This document shows, one piece after another, positions 1-7,877 of a stretch of 17,399 bases of DNA. Numbering within the stretch: the first letter of the stretch is position 1; each line of letters opens with the position of its first letter. Location of the stretch: the NCBI GenBank assembly GCA_902803625.1, contig CADCQV010000020.1, forward strand, positions 1 to 17,399. Reading direction: 5' to 3'. A program made the position numbers and the translations under genes. The stretch is from an uncultured Lachnospiraceae bacterium (lineage in GTDB: Bacteria > Bacillota > Clostridia > Lachnospirales > Lachnospiraceae). The notes below the pieces were generated by a model. It saw only the letters and a program-made list of their open reading frames with translations, was not told the origin of the DNA and searched no databases.

Positions 1-665
1 ATAGCCGCATCATATAATTTGTAGAAATTATTGCTGGTCTTCCCGGCTCTCCTCTTAGGCTGTACAAAGGGTATCTCTTTTCTCTTGAAATTGTACTCCG
101 CAACTATGCCGCGCAGGAAGGGCACCGGATCGTCCAGTTTTTTCAGAAGAGTTATAAAGGAGCGGTCATAAAGTCCTGTACCGGTGAAGTTTTCTATCAT
201 CTTCACATCAGACATGTTTCTGATAATACGGTAGTAAAGTGTACGTAAAAAGTATATGAAACCGTTTTCCTTACTTCCGGTCTTAATGGCACTTACGATC
301 TTGTATCCGTTCTCCCACTCCCGGACAAACTGCGGGATAAGCTCGGGCGGATCCTGGAAGTCGCAGGCCATGGATATGGTACAGTCCCCGCTTGTCTGGC
401 ACATTCCATAGAAGGGTGAATTGAACTGTCCGAAATTCGTCACGTTAAAGATCGCCTTGATCTTTTTATTTTGGGCACAGATCTCAGTAAGCTTCTCCCT
501 GGTTCCGTCTATGGAAAAATTGTCGATAAAAAGAAGCTCATAATCGTATTCCGCAAGCTCCGTTGTCATTATCTCAACGATCCGTTCACTTATCGGCCCC
601 ACATTCTCCGCTTCGTTGTAGCAGGGTATCATTATGCTTATCGTCTTTTTTGCTGTATCCGTCAT
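1..665 (-). CDS. Family 2 glycosyltransferase, DPM/GtrB/CsbB type (3' end outside window)
   Basis: Seen: 221 codons from the ATG at 665, running off the window edge. The N-terminus ISIMIPCYNEAENV is the nucleotide-binding start of a GT-A family 2 enzyme. It is followed by a FIDNFSIDGT segment (usually VDDGSTDGT) and by DFQDPPELI near residue 118, which is the metal-binding and acceptor motif of polyprenyl-phosphate glycosyltransferases. ENFTGTGLYDR near residue 174 and the basic KRKEIPFVQPKRRAGKTS stretch also fit that family. Members are about 310-330 aa with two C-terminal membrane helices, so roughly 100 residues should lie beyond the edge. Known: such enzymes move a sugar from a nucleotide to undecaprenyl or dolichyl phosphate on the cytoplasmic face. 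Inference: next to YfhO genes it may play the CsbB role. The start is supported by AAAAGG five bases upstream of ATG; this ribosome site abuts the tandem repeat at 672-746. The sugar is unknown. Confidence 0.88.
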   Translation of the reverse strand, partial: MTDTAKKTISIMIPCYNEAENVGPISERIVEIMTTELAEYDYELLFIDNFSIDGTREKLTEICAQNKKIKAIFNVTNFGQFNSPFYGMCQTSGDCTISMACDFQDPPELIPQFVREWENGYKIVSAIKTGSKENGFIYFLRTLYYRIIRNMSDVKMIENFTGTGLYDRSFITLLKKLDDPVPFLRGIVAEYNFKRKEIPFVQPKRRAGKTSNNFYKLYDAA

Positions 666-671
666 TTATCC

Positions 672-746
672 TTTTGTTATCCTGAGTGTCCCTTTTGTCA
701 TCCTGAGCGACCATTTTGTCATCCTGAGCGTCAGCGAAGGATCTTC
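672..746. repeat. Intergenic tandem repeat, three 21-bp-spaced units ending in a full element
   Basis: Units begin at 672, 693 and 714, exactly 21 bases apart. Each starts TTTTGT(T/C)ATCCTGAG. The last continues into GCGAAGGATCTTC and so gives the complete element; its ATCCT and AGGAT ends form an imperfect palindrome. A sister array lies at 6164-6231 in the same orientation. From memory, sequences of the type TGTCATCCTGAGCGAAGCG recur between genes in many unrelated bacteria, and on the opposite strand they create spurious QDDK-rich peptides. No function is known to me. Confidence 0.85.
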
Positions 747-797
747 TTCCCCACTGCTTCCAGCATCTTTTCGCTGTCGCGTAAAACTTCCGCCGGG

Positions 798-820
798 ACA
801 TCACTCCTTCGGACTGATGT
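798..820 (-). other. RNA hairpin directly after the ThDP enzyme stop codon
   Basis: On the minus strand the 10-base arms ACATCAGTCC and GGAGTGATGT flank a GAA loop, with one G-G mismatch in the stem. The left arm starts inside the TAA stop codon (822-820). No T-run follows, so it is not a classical intrinsic terminator. It could protect the upstream message or slow transcription before the glycosyltransferase. The dyad is clear; any function is inference. Confidence 0.45.
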
Positions 821-2628
821 TAAATACCTGCCGCTTCCTTTCTTATCCCCTCATACACTTCTCTCGGAAGGAAGGGGAACATATCATCAAGCGGCGCTGA
901 AACAATAGTGCCGTCCTCAAGCACCCTTGAGGAGGTCTTTGGCTCAAAATCCTGCTTATGGTCCAGAACAGCCTCCAGTATCACCGGTCCTTCCGTTTCA
1001 AAAGCCTTTTTTATACGGCTGTCTGTGTTCTTTAAGGAATCCGTCTTTATATAAGAAAGACCGAATGCCGAAGCTATCTTTTTCAGCTCCGGGAAGGATA
1101 CGCCGCTTTCCTTGTCAATTCCCACATGCTCCCTGCCCTTAAAGAGGTTTCTCTGGGTCTGCCGTATGGAGTGATAACCGTTATTATTAAGGATTATTAT
1201 CTTTATATCCAGCTTATTGTGGACTATGGTCTGCAGCTCCTGCAGATTCATCATAAAGGAGCCGTCCCCGTCGATACAGATTATCCTTCTCCCGCTGCCG
1301 GATGCAGCGGCTCCGAGCGCAGCAGGCAGGGCAAAGCCCATTTCCGCGGAACCGGAATTCGTAAATATCCTCATTCCCTTCTTCAGCTTCAGGGTCTGGA
1401 AAACCTGCACACAGGCCGCACCGTTTCCGCAGATCACCGCGTCTCCTCCTTCGAGGTTTTCGGAGACGATATCCAGAAAGGCATAGGGATTCATAGGCTT
1501 CTGTACCTCCAGATACTCGGGAAGCACAGTCGGAAAACGCTTTCTAAGCTCCCTGCACCATCTGAGCCACTCTCTGTGGTCACCCACTTCATCTGCGGAA
1601 GCATGGGCAAGCTCGGCACAGACATCCTTGACATCCGCATGGACCGGCATGTCTATTTTTACAGTAGGTTTACATAATTCTTTTTCGTCGATATCGACCT
1701 GTATCTTATAAGCCTTCTCCGCAAACTGATGCTTATTATAGCTTATATTCCTGATATTCATCCTGCATCCCAGTACGATCAGCAGATCCGCAGCCTGAAC
1801 GATGAAATTGGCGGCTCTCTGCCCGACTGTTCCTGGTATCCCCGCATAGTAGGGATTACTGTCCCACAGAAGATCCTGCGCATTCCAGCAGGTAACCACC
1901 GGAACCTTCAAAGCACTGGTGGTCTCCACAAATTCCTTATAGGCTTCGCCAAGCCTTATCCCCTCTCCCGCGAGTATCACCGGCCGTCTGGATACCTCCA
2001 GCCTCTCAAGGATCTTGTCTGCCTCTGATTTATCAAAAAGAGGCTGCTCCTTCTTCTCGGTGTTCTTCTTTTCGAAGCCGGTAAGCTGCTCTGTCTCTAT
2101 GACAGCTCCCTGTATATCCAGGGGAACGTCTATCCATACCGGTCCCCTTCTGCCATGGGTAGCAAGATACCAGGCTTTCTCCAGCTGATACCTTATCTCA
2201 TAGGGTTTGGTGATCATAACCGCAAATTTGGTAATAGGCTCAACAACCCGCACAATATCGCACTCCTGATCCCCCAGCTGCCGAAGATCGGTTTCCGTAT
2301 ATCTCACGGTGGTTTCTCTCTTAACCTGCCCGGAGATCACAAACATAGGAACAGAGTCCACATAGCAGTCAAAAACACCCGTTACGGCATTGGTTCCGCC
2401 GGGACCGCTTGTCACACAGACAGCAGCCACCTTTCCGGTCAGTCTGGTGTAACCCTCGGCTGCTATCGCCGAGCCCTGCTCGTGATGATTGTAGATGCAG
2501 TGCAGCTTTTCGTGATGTCCGAAGGCATCATTTAAGTGCATGGCACCTCCGCCGGTCACGGTAAACACTGTATCCACCTTATGATTTACAAGAAAATCCG
2601 CAATATAATCGGCGATCCTGATCTTCAT
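820..2628 (-). CDS. Thiamine-diphosphate enzyme, acetolactate-synthase/YerE-like
   Basis: Seen: 602 aa, the full length of the acetolactate synthase superfamily. The activating glutamate is E50 in HHEQGSA. SGPGGTNAVTG (about 74-84) belongs to the Pyr domain, a central domain with the GIPGTVGQ stretch lies around 263-270, and the ThDP/Mg motif runs from GDG at 454-456 to NNNGY at 481-485. Known: these enzymes decarboxylate 2-oxo acids and carry a two-carbon unit; YerE of Yersinia attaches it to CDP-4-keto-3,6-dideoxyglucose to make yersiniose. Inference: with rfbF, rfbG and rfbH in the same run, a branched-sugar role fits better than valine/isoleucine synthesis, and no small regulatory subunit gene is adjacent. 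The start ATG overlaps the stop of the upstream membrane-protein gene by one base (TAATG). LCKP at 318-321 carries a copy of the TTATGTAAAC motif. Alternatives: true acetolactate synthase or another 2-oxo acid decarboxylase. Confidence 0.85.
   Translation of the reverse strand: MKIRIADYIADFLVNHKVDTVFTVTGGGAMHLNDAFGHHEKLHCIYNHHEQGSAIAAEGYTRLTGKVAAVCVTSGPGGTNAVTGVFDCYVDSVPMFVISGQVKRETTVRYTETDLRQLGDQECDIVRVVEPITKFAVMITKPYEIRYQLEKAWYLATHGRRGPVWIDVPLDIQGAVIETEQLTGFEKKNTEKKEQPLFDKSEADKILERLEVSRRPVILAGEGIRLGEAYKEFVETTSALKVPVVTCWNAQDLLWDSNPYYAGIPGTVGQRAANFIVQAADLLIVLGCRMNIRNISYNKHQFAEKAYKIQVDIDEKELCKPTVKIDMPVHADVKDVCAELAHASADEVGDHREWLRWCRELRKRFPTVLPEYLEVQKPMNPYAFLDIVSENLEGGDAVICGNGAACVQVFQTLKLKKGMRIFTNSGSAEMGFALPAALGAAASGSGRRIICIDGDGSFMMNLQELQTIVHNKLDIKIIILNNNGYHSIRQTQRNLFKGREHVGIDKESGVSFPELKKIASAFGLSYIKTDSLKNTDSRIKKAFETEGPVILEAVLDHKQDFEPKTSSRVLEDGTIVSAPLDDMFPFLPREVYEGIRKEAAGI
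1668..1677 (-). repeat. TTATGTAAAC motif copy in the ThDP gene
   Basis: The sense strand of the gene reads GAATTATGTAAACCT, coding E-L-C-K-P. This is the only copy outside the 10.1-15.8 kb cluster. In relatives I recall, this position is commonly LNKP or LGKP, so the cysteine is unusual here. Confidence 0.8.
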
Positions 2629-5450
2629 TACTTCTTCTCTCCATTTGGTCTTTTGGCGTTTGTTTCATAAAATGATATCACAAAGAACATGATTATTCCA
2701 ATTATACTAAGTATGGCTCCGGTCTTCAGGTAAGGGGTCTCGTATTTAAGATAAACACTGTGTTCCCCCTTTGTTACGGGAACTGCCATATACATAAGCC
2801 CTGCCCGGAAGATCCTTTCCTCCCTGCCGTCAATAAAAGCTTTCCATCCGGTACTGTAAGGAATTGACAGCATTAAGAGCTTATTGCGGTCTGTTTTTAT
2901 TCTTCCGTTTACCGCATCCTTCAGAATCCCGGTTCCGCTCATCGTTGTCTCCCTGAGCCTTTCCAGCTTTTCCTCTATTGAGGACAGGGGCTGGCTCCGT
3001 ATCTCCAGTGCATCAAAGGTATAAACCCCGGGCTCCCTGAAGGAGATCTCAAGGGTCTTTTCCCCCTTTCCCGTATTTCCGAGATTGATAAGGAAATCAT
3101 GCCTTCCGCAGTAATAGTCCTGCCTGTTATTATAGAATTCTATTATCTGCTGACGCCCGTCCAGACTTACCATCATACTGGAGGAGCCAGGCCGTCCGTC
3201 CGTTGTATTCTTGTCCCTGACCTTCGCCTGTTCATAAGGGGTGAGTCCCGCCCAGGCTCCCTTATCGTATATTTCCCTTTCCTTGTAGCCCTGAAACCTG
3301 AGGTTCGTAAAGAAAAGGTAGGTCTCCGAATCCTCGCTTCCATCAAAGCATATGCTTACTCCCCCGTTTCTCCTTACTGTAAAGAAATTCGGGCCAAGGT
3401 CCATATCTCCGCTCTTTTCAATGCTTTTCAGCACATTTACGGAATCATCCGAAAAAGCCGTCTCTTCATATCCGGCATCCTGCAGGGCAGCGGCATCTTC
3501 ATCCGAAATAACCGCTCCGGTAAGAAGGGCGCTCTGCCTTCCCGTTACCTCCGCCCTGTCAAAGGCACTTCTTGAAATGAAACTGTCGACAGTATATCCG
3601 AGTGGCAGCGAATTTTCATTTTCGTAAAGCTCAGCCTTCCCTGCGGTGCTCTCCTTTTCAGCGATCTTTTGGAAGCCCCTCGGAACCTCCATGCCAGCGT
3701 TCTCTCCGGCAAAACAGTACTTTACAGCCGCCAGGGCTTCCAGCCCCTCTCTTGATTCCACTCCCTCATAGTCATAATCCTTCGGCCAGTTGAGGTAGAG
3801 GGCATTGATAAAGTCAGAGATATAAGGGCTTGTCAGTGAGAAATAATACTGCGTGCCCTTTAATCCGGTCTGCACGGAGCTGTTCTGGGTCCGCTCGCAG
3901 TCATATAACTCCGTTCTGTAGAAGGAAGCATCACCGGTATCATTTAAAGCTGCAGTATAGCTCTCATCATTAAGAAGCATATCCGCCCTGTGAAAATCCA
4001 GAAATTCGTCCAGCATTCCGTCCTCAGCCGTTGAATAGGAGTACCAGCCGTTTAGGAAAAGGGACATAAATGTGACAATGAGGATCAGACCTTTTTTTAA
4101 TCCCCGTGGTATTTCGCCCCGCAAAAGTATAAGTACCAGAACAAGAAGAAGCACTGTGGAAAGCAGGGATTCTTCGCTCCTCACGAAGAAAAATGCGGCG
4201 CTGAGATATGTAAGAACAGCCAATACCTTGATAAGCCTCCCCTTCCGCCCGGGATCAAAGCTGTTCAGCCTGCTAAGCATAGTTGCTGTGACCATAGCGG
4301 CTGAGAGAGCCCAGGCAAAGGTCCAGCGGTTTACCACATAGGCAAAGCCGTTCAGCATAAAGCCGAAAAAGGGTATCATGGCAAAGACAGTCAGAACCGA
4401 AAATCTGAACCTCAGCCTTTTTATCTCCTTATCCTCAATGCTGTCGGAAAATAACATAAGCACCGCCAGTGCTCCCACAGCAGTGAAGCCCATAAGGGTC
4501 CAGCTTCCGCCTCTCCTGCTTATCATAAAATTCGCGACGAGCTGCAGATAGTGCTTTAGCGGATAGAGAAGAGGCACGTATTTTTCCGCTGCAAAACGCC
4601 CGGATGAAAAGAAGACGCTTAAAACCGGAAGAAGTATCACAGCCGACAGGAAAAAGGCGTTTATCCCGTACAGCAGAAACTGCCCGAAGCGTTTAAGAAG
4701 ATCGATGGCATAGGTTTTCATACTCTGCCTTACACCATATCTGTCCCTCTCTTCTGAAATAAATTTATGGAGGATATAAAAGACCGTGAGCAGAACCTCC
4801 ATATAGAGGAAATAGAAGTTTGCCGCTGCCGCTGCCGCCACCGACAATATAAAAATAACAGGCGGTTTATTATTAAATATCCTGTCTGTCCCGTAGATCA
4901 TCCAGGGGAAGTAGCATACAGGTATCATAAATATCCCATGCATCAGTCCGAGCACCAGAGCAAAGGCGGAAAAGCAATAGATCATCGCCCCTGTAAGAGT
5001 ATAAAAACGGCTGTTACCTCTATTCAGGGAGATCAGTGAAAATCCCAGTCCCCCGATAAAGGAGCGGAGGAAAAAAAGAAAGGCATAAAAAAACTCCATA
5101 AACCTTAATGGCACGAAAACGGAAAGAAGGGTAAGAGGGTCTCCGATGGCATAGTAATGGAAGGTTGTTATTATATCCGATCCGTAGCCCACCGAATGAT
5201 CCCACATCGGTAAAGAAAGCCTGTGCTCATTAATCAGGGTGGATAAGATCCCCCGTAAATACTTCGCATAATATAGAAGCCCGTTATAATGCTGCTTTAA
5301 ACCGTCCTGCTGCCAGATAAAGCTTTTATGGAAGGCGGGAAAATACCAGAACATAAGTATGGCAGTAAAACAGAATACAAGAGTGTAGGAAAGCAGATAG
5401 GCATATCTTTTTCCCCTGAAGTTTTTATATAAAGAGTAAATCCTGCTCAT
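2628..5450 (-). CDS. YfhO-family polytopic membrane protein (GT-C-like)
   Basis: Seen: 940 aa. The first membrane helix is about residues 19-40, followed by an extracytoplasmic stretch with WQQDGLKQHY (D49), then many helices up to about residue 475. A large soluble segment covers about 480-905 and a last helix lies near 910-930. The segment SIPYSTGWKAFIDGREER, followed by a short beta-rich end and LKTGAILS, is the typical carboxy end of YfhO proteins. Known: in Bacillus, YfhO is the presumed outside-facing glycosyltransferase that uses undecaprenyl-phosphate sugar to decorate lipoteichoic acid. Inference: it could transfer the sugar made by this locus, with D49 a candidate catalytic residue. 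It overlaps the HAD gene by four bases (ATGA) and abuts the ThDP gene by one base, so translation is probably coupled. The acceptor polymer is not evident. Confidence 0.85.
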   Translation of the reverse strand: MSRIYSLYKNFRGKRYAYLLSYTLVFCFTAILMFWYFPAFHKSFIWQQDGLKQHYNGLLYYAKYLRGILSTLINEHRLSLPMWDHSVGYGSDIITTFHYYAIGDPLTLLSVFVPLRFMEFFYAFLFFLRSFIGGLGFSLISLNRGNSRFYTLTGAMIYCFSAFALVLGLMHGIFMIPVCYFPWMIYGTDRIFNNKPPVIFILSVAAAAAANFYFLYMEVLLTVFYILHKFISEERDRYGVRQSMKTYAIDLLKRFGQFLLYGINAFFLSAVILLPVLSVFFSSGRFAAEKYVPLLYPLKHYLQLVANFMISRRGGSWTLMGFTAVGALAVLMLFSDSIEDKEIKRLRFRFSVLTVFAMIPFFGFMLNGFAYVVNRWTFAWALSAAMVTATMLSRLNSFDPGRKGRLIKVLAVLTYLSAAFFFVRSEESLLSTVLLLVLVLILLRGEIPRGLKKGLILIVTFMSLFLNGWYSYSTAEDGMLDEFLDFHRADMLLNDESYTAALNDTGDASFYRTELYDCERTQNSSVQTGLKGTQYYFSLTSPYISDFINALYLNWPKDYDYEGVESREGLEALAAVKYCFAGENAGMEVPRGFQKIAEKESTAGKAELYENENSLPLGYTVDSFISRSAFDRAEVTGRQSALLTGAVISDEDAAALQDAGYEETAFSDDSVNVLKSIEKSGDMDLGPNFFTVRRNGGVSICFDGSEDSETYLFFTNLRFQGYKEREIYDKGAWAGLTPYEQAKVRDKNTTDGRPGSSSMMVSLDGRQQIIEFYNNRQDYYCGRHDFLINLGNTGKGEKTLEISFREPGVYTFDALEIRSQPLSSIEEKLERLRETTMSGTGILKDAVNGRIKTDRNKLLMLSIPYSTGWKAFIDGREERIFRAGLMYMAVPVTKGEHSVYLKYETPYLKTGAILSIIGIIMFFVISFYETNAKRPNGEKK

Positions 5451-6145
5451 AAGATATTTTCTGTGTTGTAGTGGTTTATCAGATCATAAACATCTGCGGG
5501 AGAATATGCGGTACCGATATTCGGATATTCATCCACATCTTCCTTTGTCTTGAACCCGAAGCCATAGGTCACCCCGATAAAGAGACAGCCGGCCTTTTCC
5601 GCCCCCTCGGAATCATAACAAGTGTCACCTATTAAAACCGCTTCATCTGTGCTGATCCCGAAGCGTTCACAGCTTATACGTATCGTGTCGTGCTTCTTTA
5701 TATTATCAAGGGCATCCGTTCCGACTATACTGTCAAAAACGCTGTCAAGCCCGTAGCGACTCACTATCCTCTCCGCCATATCCTGTTTTTTCAGGGTGCA
5801 GACTCCTTCCACCAGGCCGTCATTCTGCAGCTTAAACAGGGTCTCCCTCAATCCCTCATAGGGATCGCAGAGCTCTACATAGCCCTTTTCTCTGTACAGT
5901 CTCCTGAAAACATCCGCGCATTTTGCGGCCTCTTCTCCGGAGATCCCAAGATAATCCCGGAAGCCGTACTGGATCGGAGGACCTATGAAATTATCGATAA
6001 CTCCCGGCTTGAGCGGCGGAAATCCTTTTATTTCAAGCGTTTCACCCACAGCCCTGTCTATGCCGGGCTTGGTATTAAAGAGGGTTCCGTCCATATCCCA
6101 GAGAACCGCTTTTATTTTATTTGAATTTCTCATGTTGGTTGACAT
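5447..6145 (-). CDS. HAD-superfamily phosphatase, phosphoglycolate-phosphatase-like
   Basis: Seen: 232 aa with all HAD motifs in order: WDMDGTLF (nucleophile D17, acid/base D19), T118 in GVCTLKK, K150/K151 in NIKKHDT, and the metal-binding LIGDTCYDSEGA (D174, D178). A helical cap lies at about 28-95, as in subfamily IA enzymes such as Gph. Known: this group removes phosphate from small metabolites or sugar phosphates. Inference: it may act on a phosphorylated intermediate or by-product of the sugar pathway, but the motifs do not reveal the substrate. The ATG at 6145 has GGA nine bases upstream; an in-frame ATG at codon 5 is an alternative start. The gene follows a 124-bp gap containing repeats and overlaps the YfhO gene by four bases. 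Confidence 0.88.
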   Translation of the reverse strand: MSTNMRNSNKIKAVLWDMDGTLFNTKPGIDRAVGETLEIKGFPPLKPGVIDNFIGPPIQYGFRDYLGISGEEAAKCADVFRRLYREKGYVELCDPYEGLRETLFKLQNDGLVEGVCTLKKQDMAERIVSRYGLDSVFDSIVGTDALDNIKKHDTIRISCERFGISTDEAVLIGDTCYDSEGAEKAGCLFIGVTYGFGFKTKEDVDEYPNIGTAYSPADVYDLINHYNTENIL

Positions 6146-6163
6146 AACATCTCGTCCATTATC

Positions 6164-6231
6164 CTGTCATCCTGCGTGTCTTCTGTCATCCTGCGTGTCT
6201 TCTGTCATCCTGAGCGAAGCGAAGGATCTTT
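6164..6231. repeat. Intergenic tandem repeat, three 19-bp-spaced units ending in a full element
   Basis: Units begin at 6164, 6183 and 6202, exactly 19 bases apart. The first two read CTGTCATCCTGCGTGTCTT; the third continues into GAGCGAAGCGAAGGATCTTT. The family and orientation match 672-746, but the period differs (19 versus 21). A diverged 3' half (CAGTGAAGAATCTTC) follows at 6254-6268, at the end of the aldolase gene. Confidence 0.85.
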
Positions 6232-6241
6232 CTCTCCGTGG

Positions 6242-6258
6242 CACTGACACGCTCAGTG
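6242..6258. other. Short perfect inverted repeat downstream of the aldolase gene
   Basis: CACTGA, a five-base CACGC spacer and TCAGTG form a six-base perfect stem just after the aldolase stop codon. It overlaps the diverged repeat half and has no T-run, so it is unlikely to be a strong terminator. Confidence 0.35.
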
Positions 6259-6269
6259 AAGAATCTTCT

Positions 6270-7877
6270 TCACCCCTCATACCTGGAGGACGTGATAAAC
6301 TCAATCTCCATCCTCTCCTTAAGCTTCCGGATGACTCCGGCCGTATAGGAATTCAGCCTTATGGCATAATCTGCCGCGAATTCGTATTCCATTGCGGGCT
6401 TACTGTAATTCTTTCCCCGTTCCTGAACATAGCCGTCAAAGCCCGCTAGATAAGCCTTCTTTACACCGGTCTTATCAAGGAGCCGGAGGAACATGGGAAG
6501 TGAATTGTCCGGGATCTCAAAGCTCTCATCTATAAGAGAGGAGTAGTCCAGATTATAATCAAAGCCCTCCTTCGCCGCCGTCACATTACTGGTGGCTATG
6601 ACCGGGATCTGCACTGCCCCGTCCTTTTTTTCAAGCCTTGATGAAAGCTGCATATATCTTTTGGAATTACTCAGAAAAAGCATATCCGGGTCATACTCAT
6701 CCGGAAGGAAATTAATGGATATTATCAGCGGATCGTGATCCCTTAAAAAAACATCTATCTTCCCTTTTTCTGTCTGAAGTGAAGGTGCCGGTCCCAGTAC
6801 AAGCACGCAGCTGCTGTTTTGGAAAACGTTTTTTAACCTCTCGATGTCGCCCTTATCATTAATATCCTTCTTCTGATACTCCACATAGAGCTTCTCAATA
6901 TAGGTCTTATTAAAGGCAAGGCTCTCCTCCGGCTTTATCCTTGACAGGATGTCATCGATCTGCTTAACGGAAAGCGTCTTTTTCTGAAGAAGGTACTGGG
7001 CGTACTTCGGATGGCAGTCATTGCTGGCACAGAGGAAATACTGCATCTGATACCCCCAGGGAGCTTTCTCGTATATCTTCATTATCCCCGTATCTATCAT
7101 TTCGAGGATCTGGCTCGTGTGGTAATGACTTCCCCGGTTCTCATTGAGATATGCGGTAAGAAGCTCCAATGGGCAGTTTCCGGCAGACTTCCCCATACCG
7201 TAGGCGGAGCCGTCGATTATAATATCCCTGTCGCTGTCTGCCTCCATTAGAGCCACGGAATTTGAAAAAGCGAGCTGGAAATTATTATGGGCATGGTAGC
7301 CTATCCTTATTCCCTTTTTCAGCCTTCCGTCAATGAGCTCAAAAATATGGAGAAGATGGCTTCTGTCCAGAAGACCGTAAGTATCAACGATATACATGGC
7401 GAAGGGCTCCAATCCGTTTATCTCCTTAACGAGCTCCTTCATCTCCTCATCATCATAGCCCGTCACCGATACGGGCTGCGCTCCCACAAGATAGCCCTTT
7501 TTCTTCAGCTTCCTGCAGAAATCAAGGGCTTCATAGCGGGTCTTTTTCTTTATCATGACCCTTATGCCGTCGATCTCGGAATCTGCCGCATCCCTGATAC
7601 GTGAGATATCACAGGTTCCATAATCGATCATTGCAAAGATCTTTGAGCCGCCATGGTCAAGACCCTTGATAAGCCTGTCCATTCCTTCGGAATCCGGAGT
7701 TATGCTGCGGTCGGGATCAAATTCCTCTCTCTCATCAATAAAGCCCGCTTCGATGTAGTCTATACCTGCGGAAACGGACCTTTCAAAAAGATTGGCTATA
7801 TCTCCTCTTCCGAAACGCCATTCATTTATAAACCCTCCGTCCCGGAGGGTACAGTCAAGAAGTTCTATCCTTGTCAT
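6270..7877 (-). CDS. DRE-TIM metal-dependent aldolase fused to a Rossmann-like C-terminal domain
   Basis: Seen: 535 aa. Residues 1-270 are a DRE-TIM metallolyase barrel: ELLDCTLRDGG (D8, R12, D13), VDTYGLLDR near 164-172, metal ligands H195 and H197 in GYHAHNN, and DGSAYGMGKSAGNCPLE near 222-238. This matches 4-hydroxy-2-oxovalerate aldolase and HMG-CoA lyase relatives. After a linker, about residues 355-535 form a separate domain starting SCVLVLGPAPSL and later KKAYLAGFDGY, weakly reminiscent of DUF115/MptE-like or sialyltransferase-like Rossmann folds; that identity is tentative. Known: these aldolases join or split pyruvate (or acetyl-CoA) and an aldehyde. Inference: in this run it could extend or trim the sugar chain, or handle a 2-oxo acid used by the ThDP enzyme. 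The start ATG overlaps the rfbH stop by one base (TGATG), implying coupled translation; no strong ribosome site is seen. Confidence 0.82.
   Translation of the reverse strand: MTRIELLDCTLRDGGFINEWRFGRGDIANLFERSVSAGIDYIEAGFIDEREEFDPDRSITPDSEGMDRLIKGLDHGGSKIFAMIDYGTCDISRIRDAADSEIDGIRVMIKKKTRYEALDFCRKLKKKGYLVGAQPVSVTGYDDEEMKELVKEINGLEPFAMYIVDTYGLLDRSHLLHIFELIDGRLKKGIRIGYHAHNNFQLAFSNSVALMEADSDRDIIIDGSAYGMGKSAGNCPLELLTAYLNENRGSHYHTSQILEMIDTGIMKIYEKAPWGYQMQYFLCASNDCHPKYAQYLLQKKTLSVKQIDDILSRIKPEESLAFNKTYIEKLYVEYQKKDINDKGDIERLKNVFQNSSCVLVLGPAPSLQTEKGKIDVFLRDHDPLIISINFLPDEYDPDMLFLSNSKRYMQLSSRLEKKDGAVQIPVIATSNVTAAKEGFDYNLDYSSLIDESFEIPDNSLPMFLRLLDKTGVKKAYLAGFDGYVQERGKNYSKPAMEYEFAADYAIRLNSYTAGVIRKLKERMEIEFITSSRYEG

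Noticed and set aside
586..804. 72-codon open frame on the minus strand spanning the repeat and the glycosyltransferase 5' end
   Set aside because: It is built from the repeat (ADAQDDK, AQDDK, TQDNK peptides) and overlaps the true glycosyltransferase start in another frame; a typical artefact of this repeat.
471..908. 145-codon plus-strand open frame over the first intergenic region
   Set aside because: Antisense to two real genes, with no ribosome site seen and peptides generated by the repeat (CHPER).
6232..6269. Rho-independent terminator between the aldolase and HAD genes
   Set aside because: The six-base stem has no following U-tract; it overlaps a diverged repeat half.
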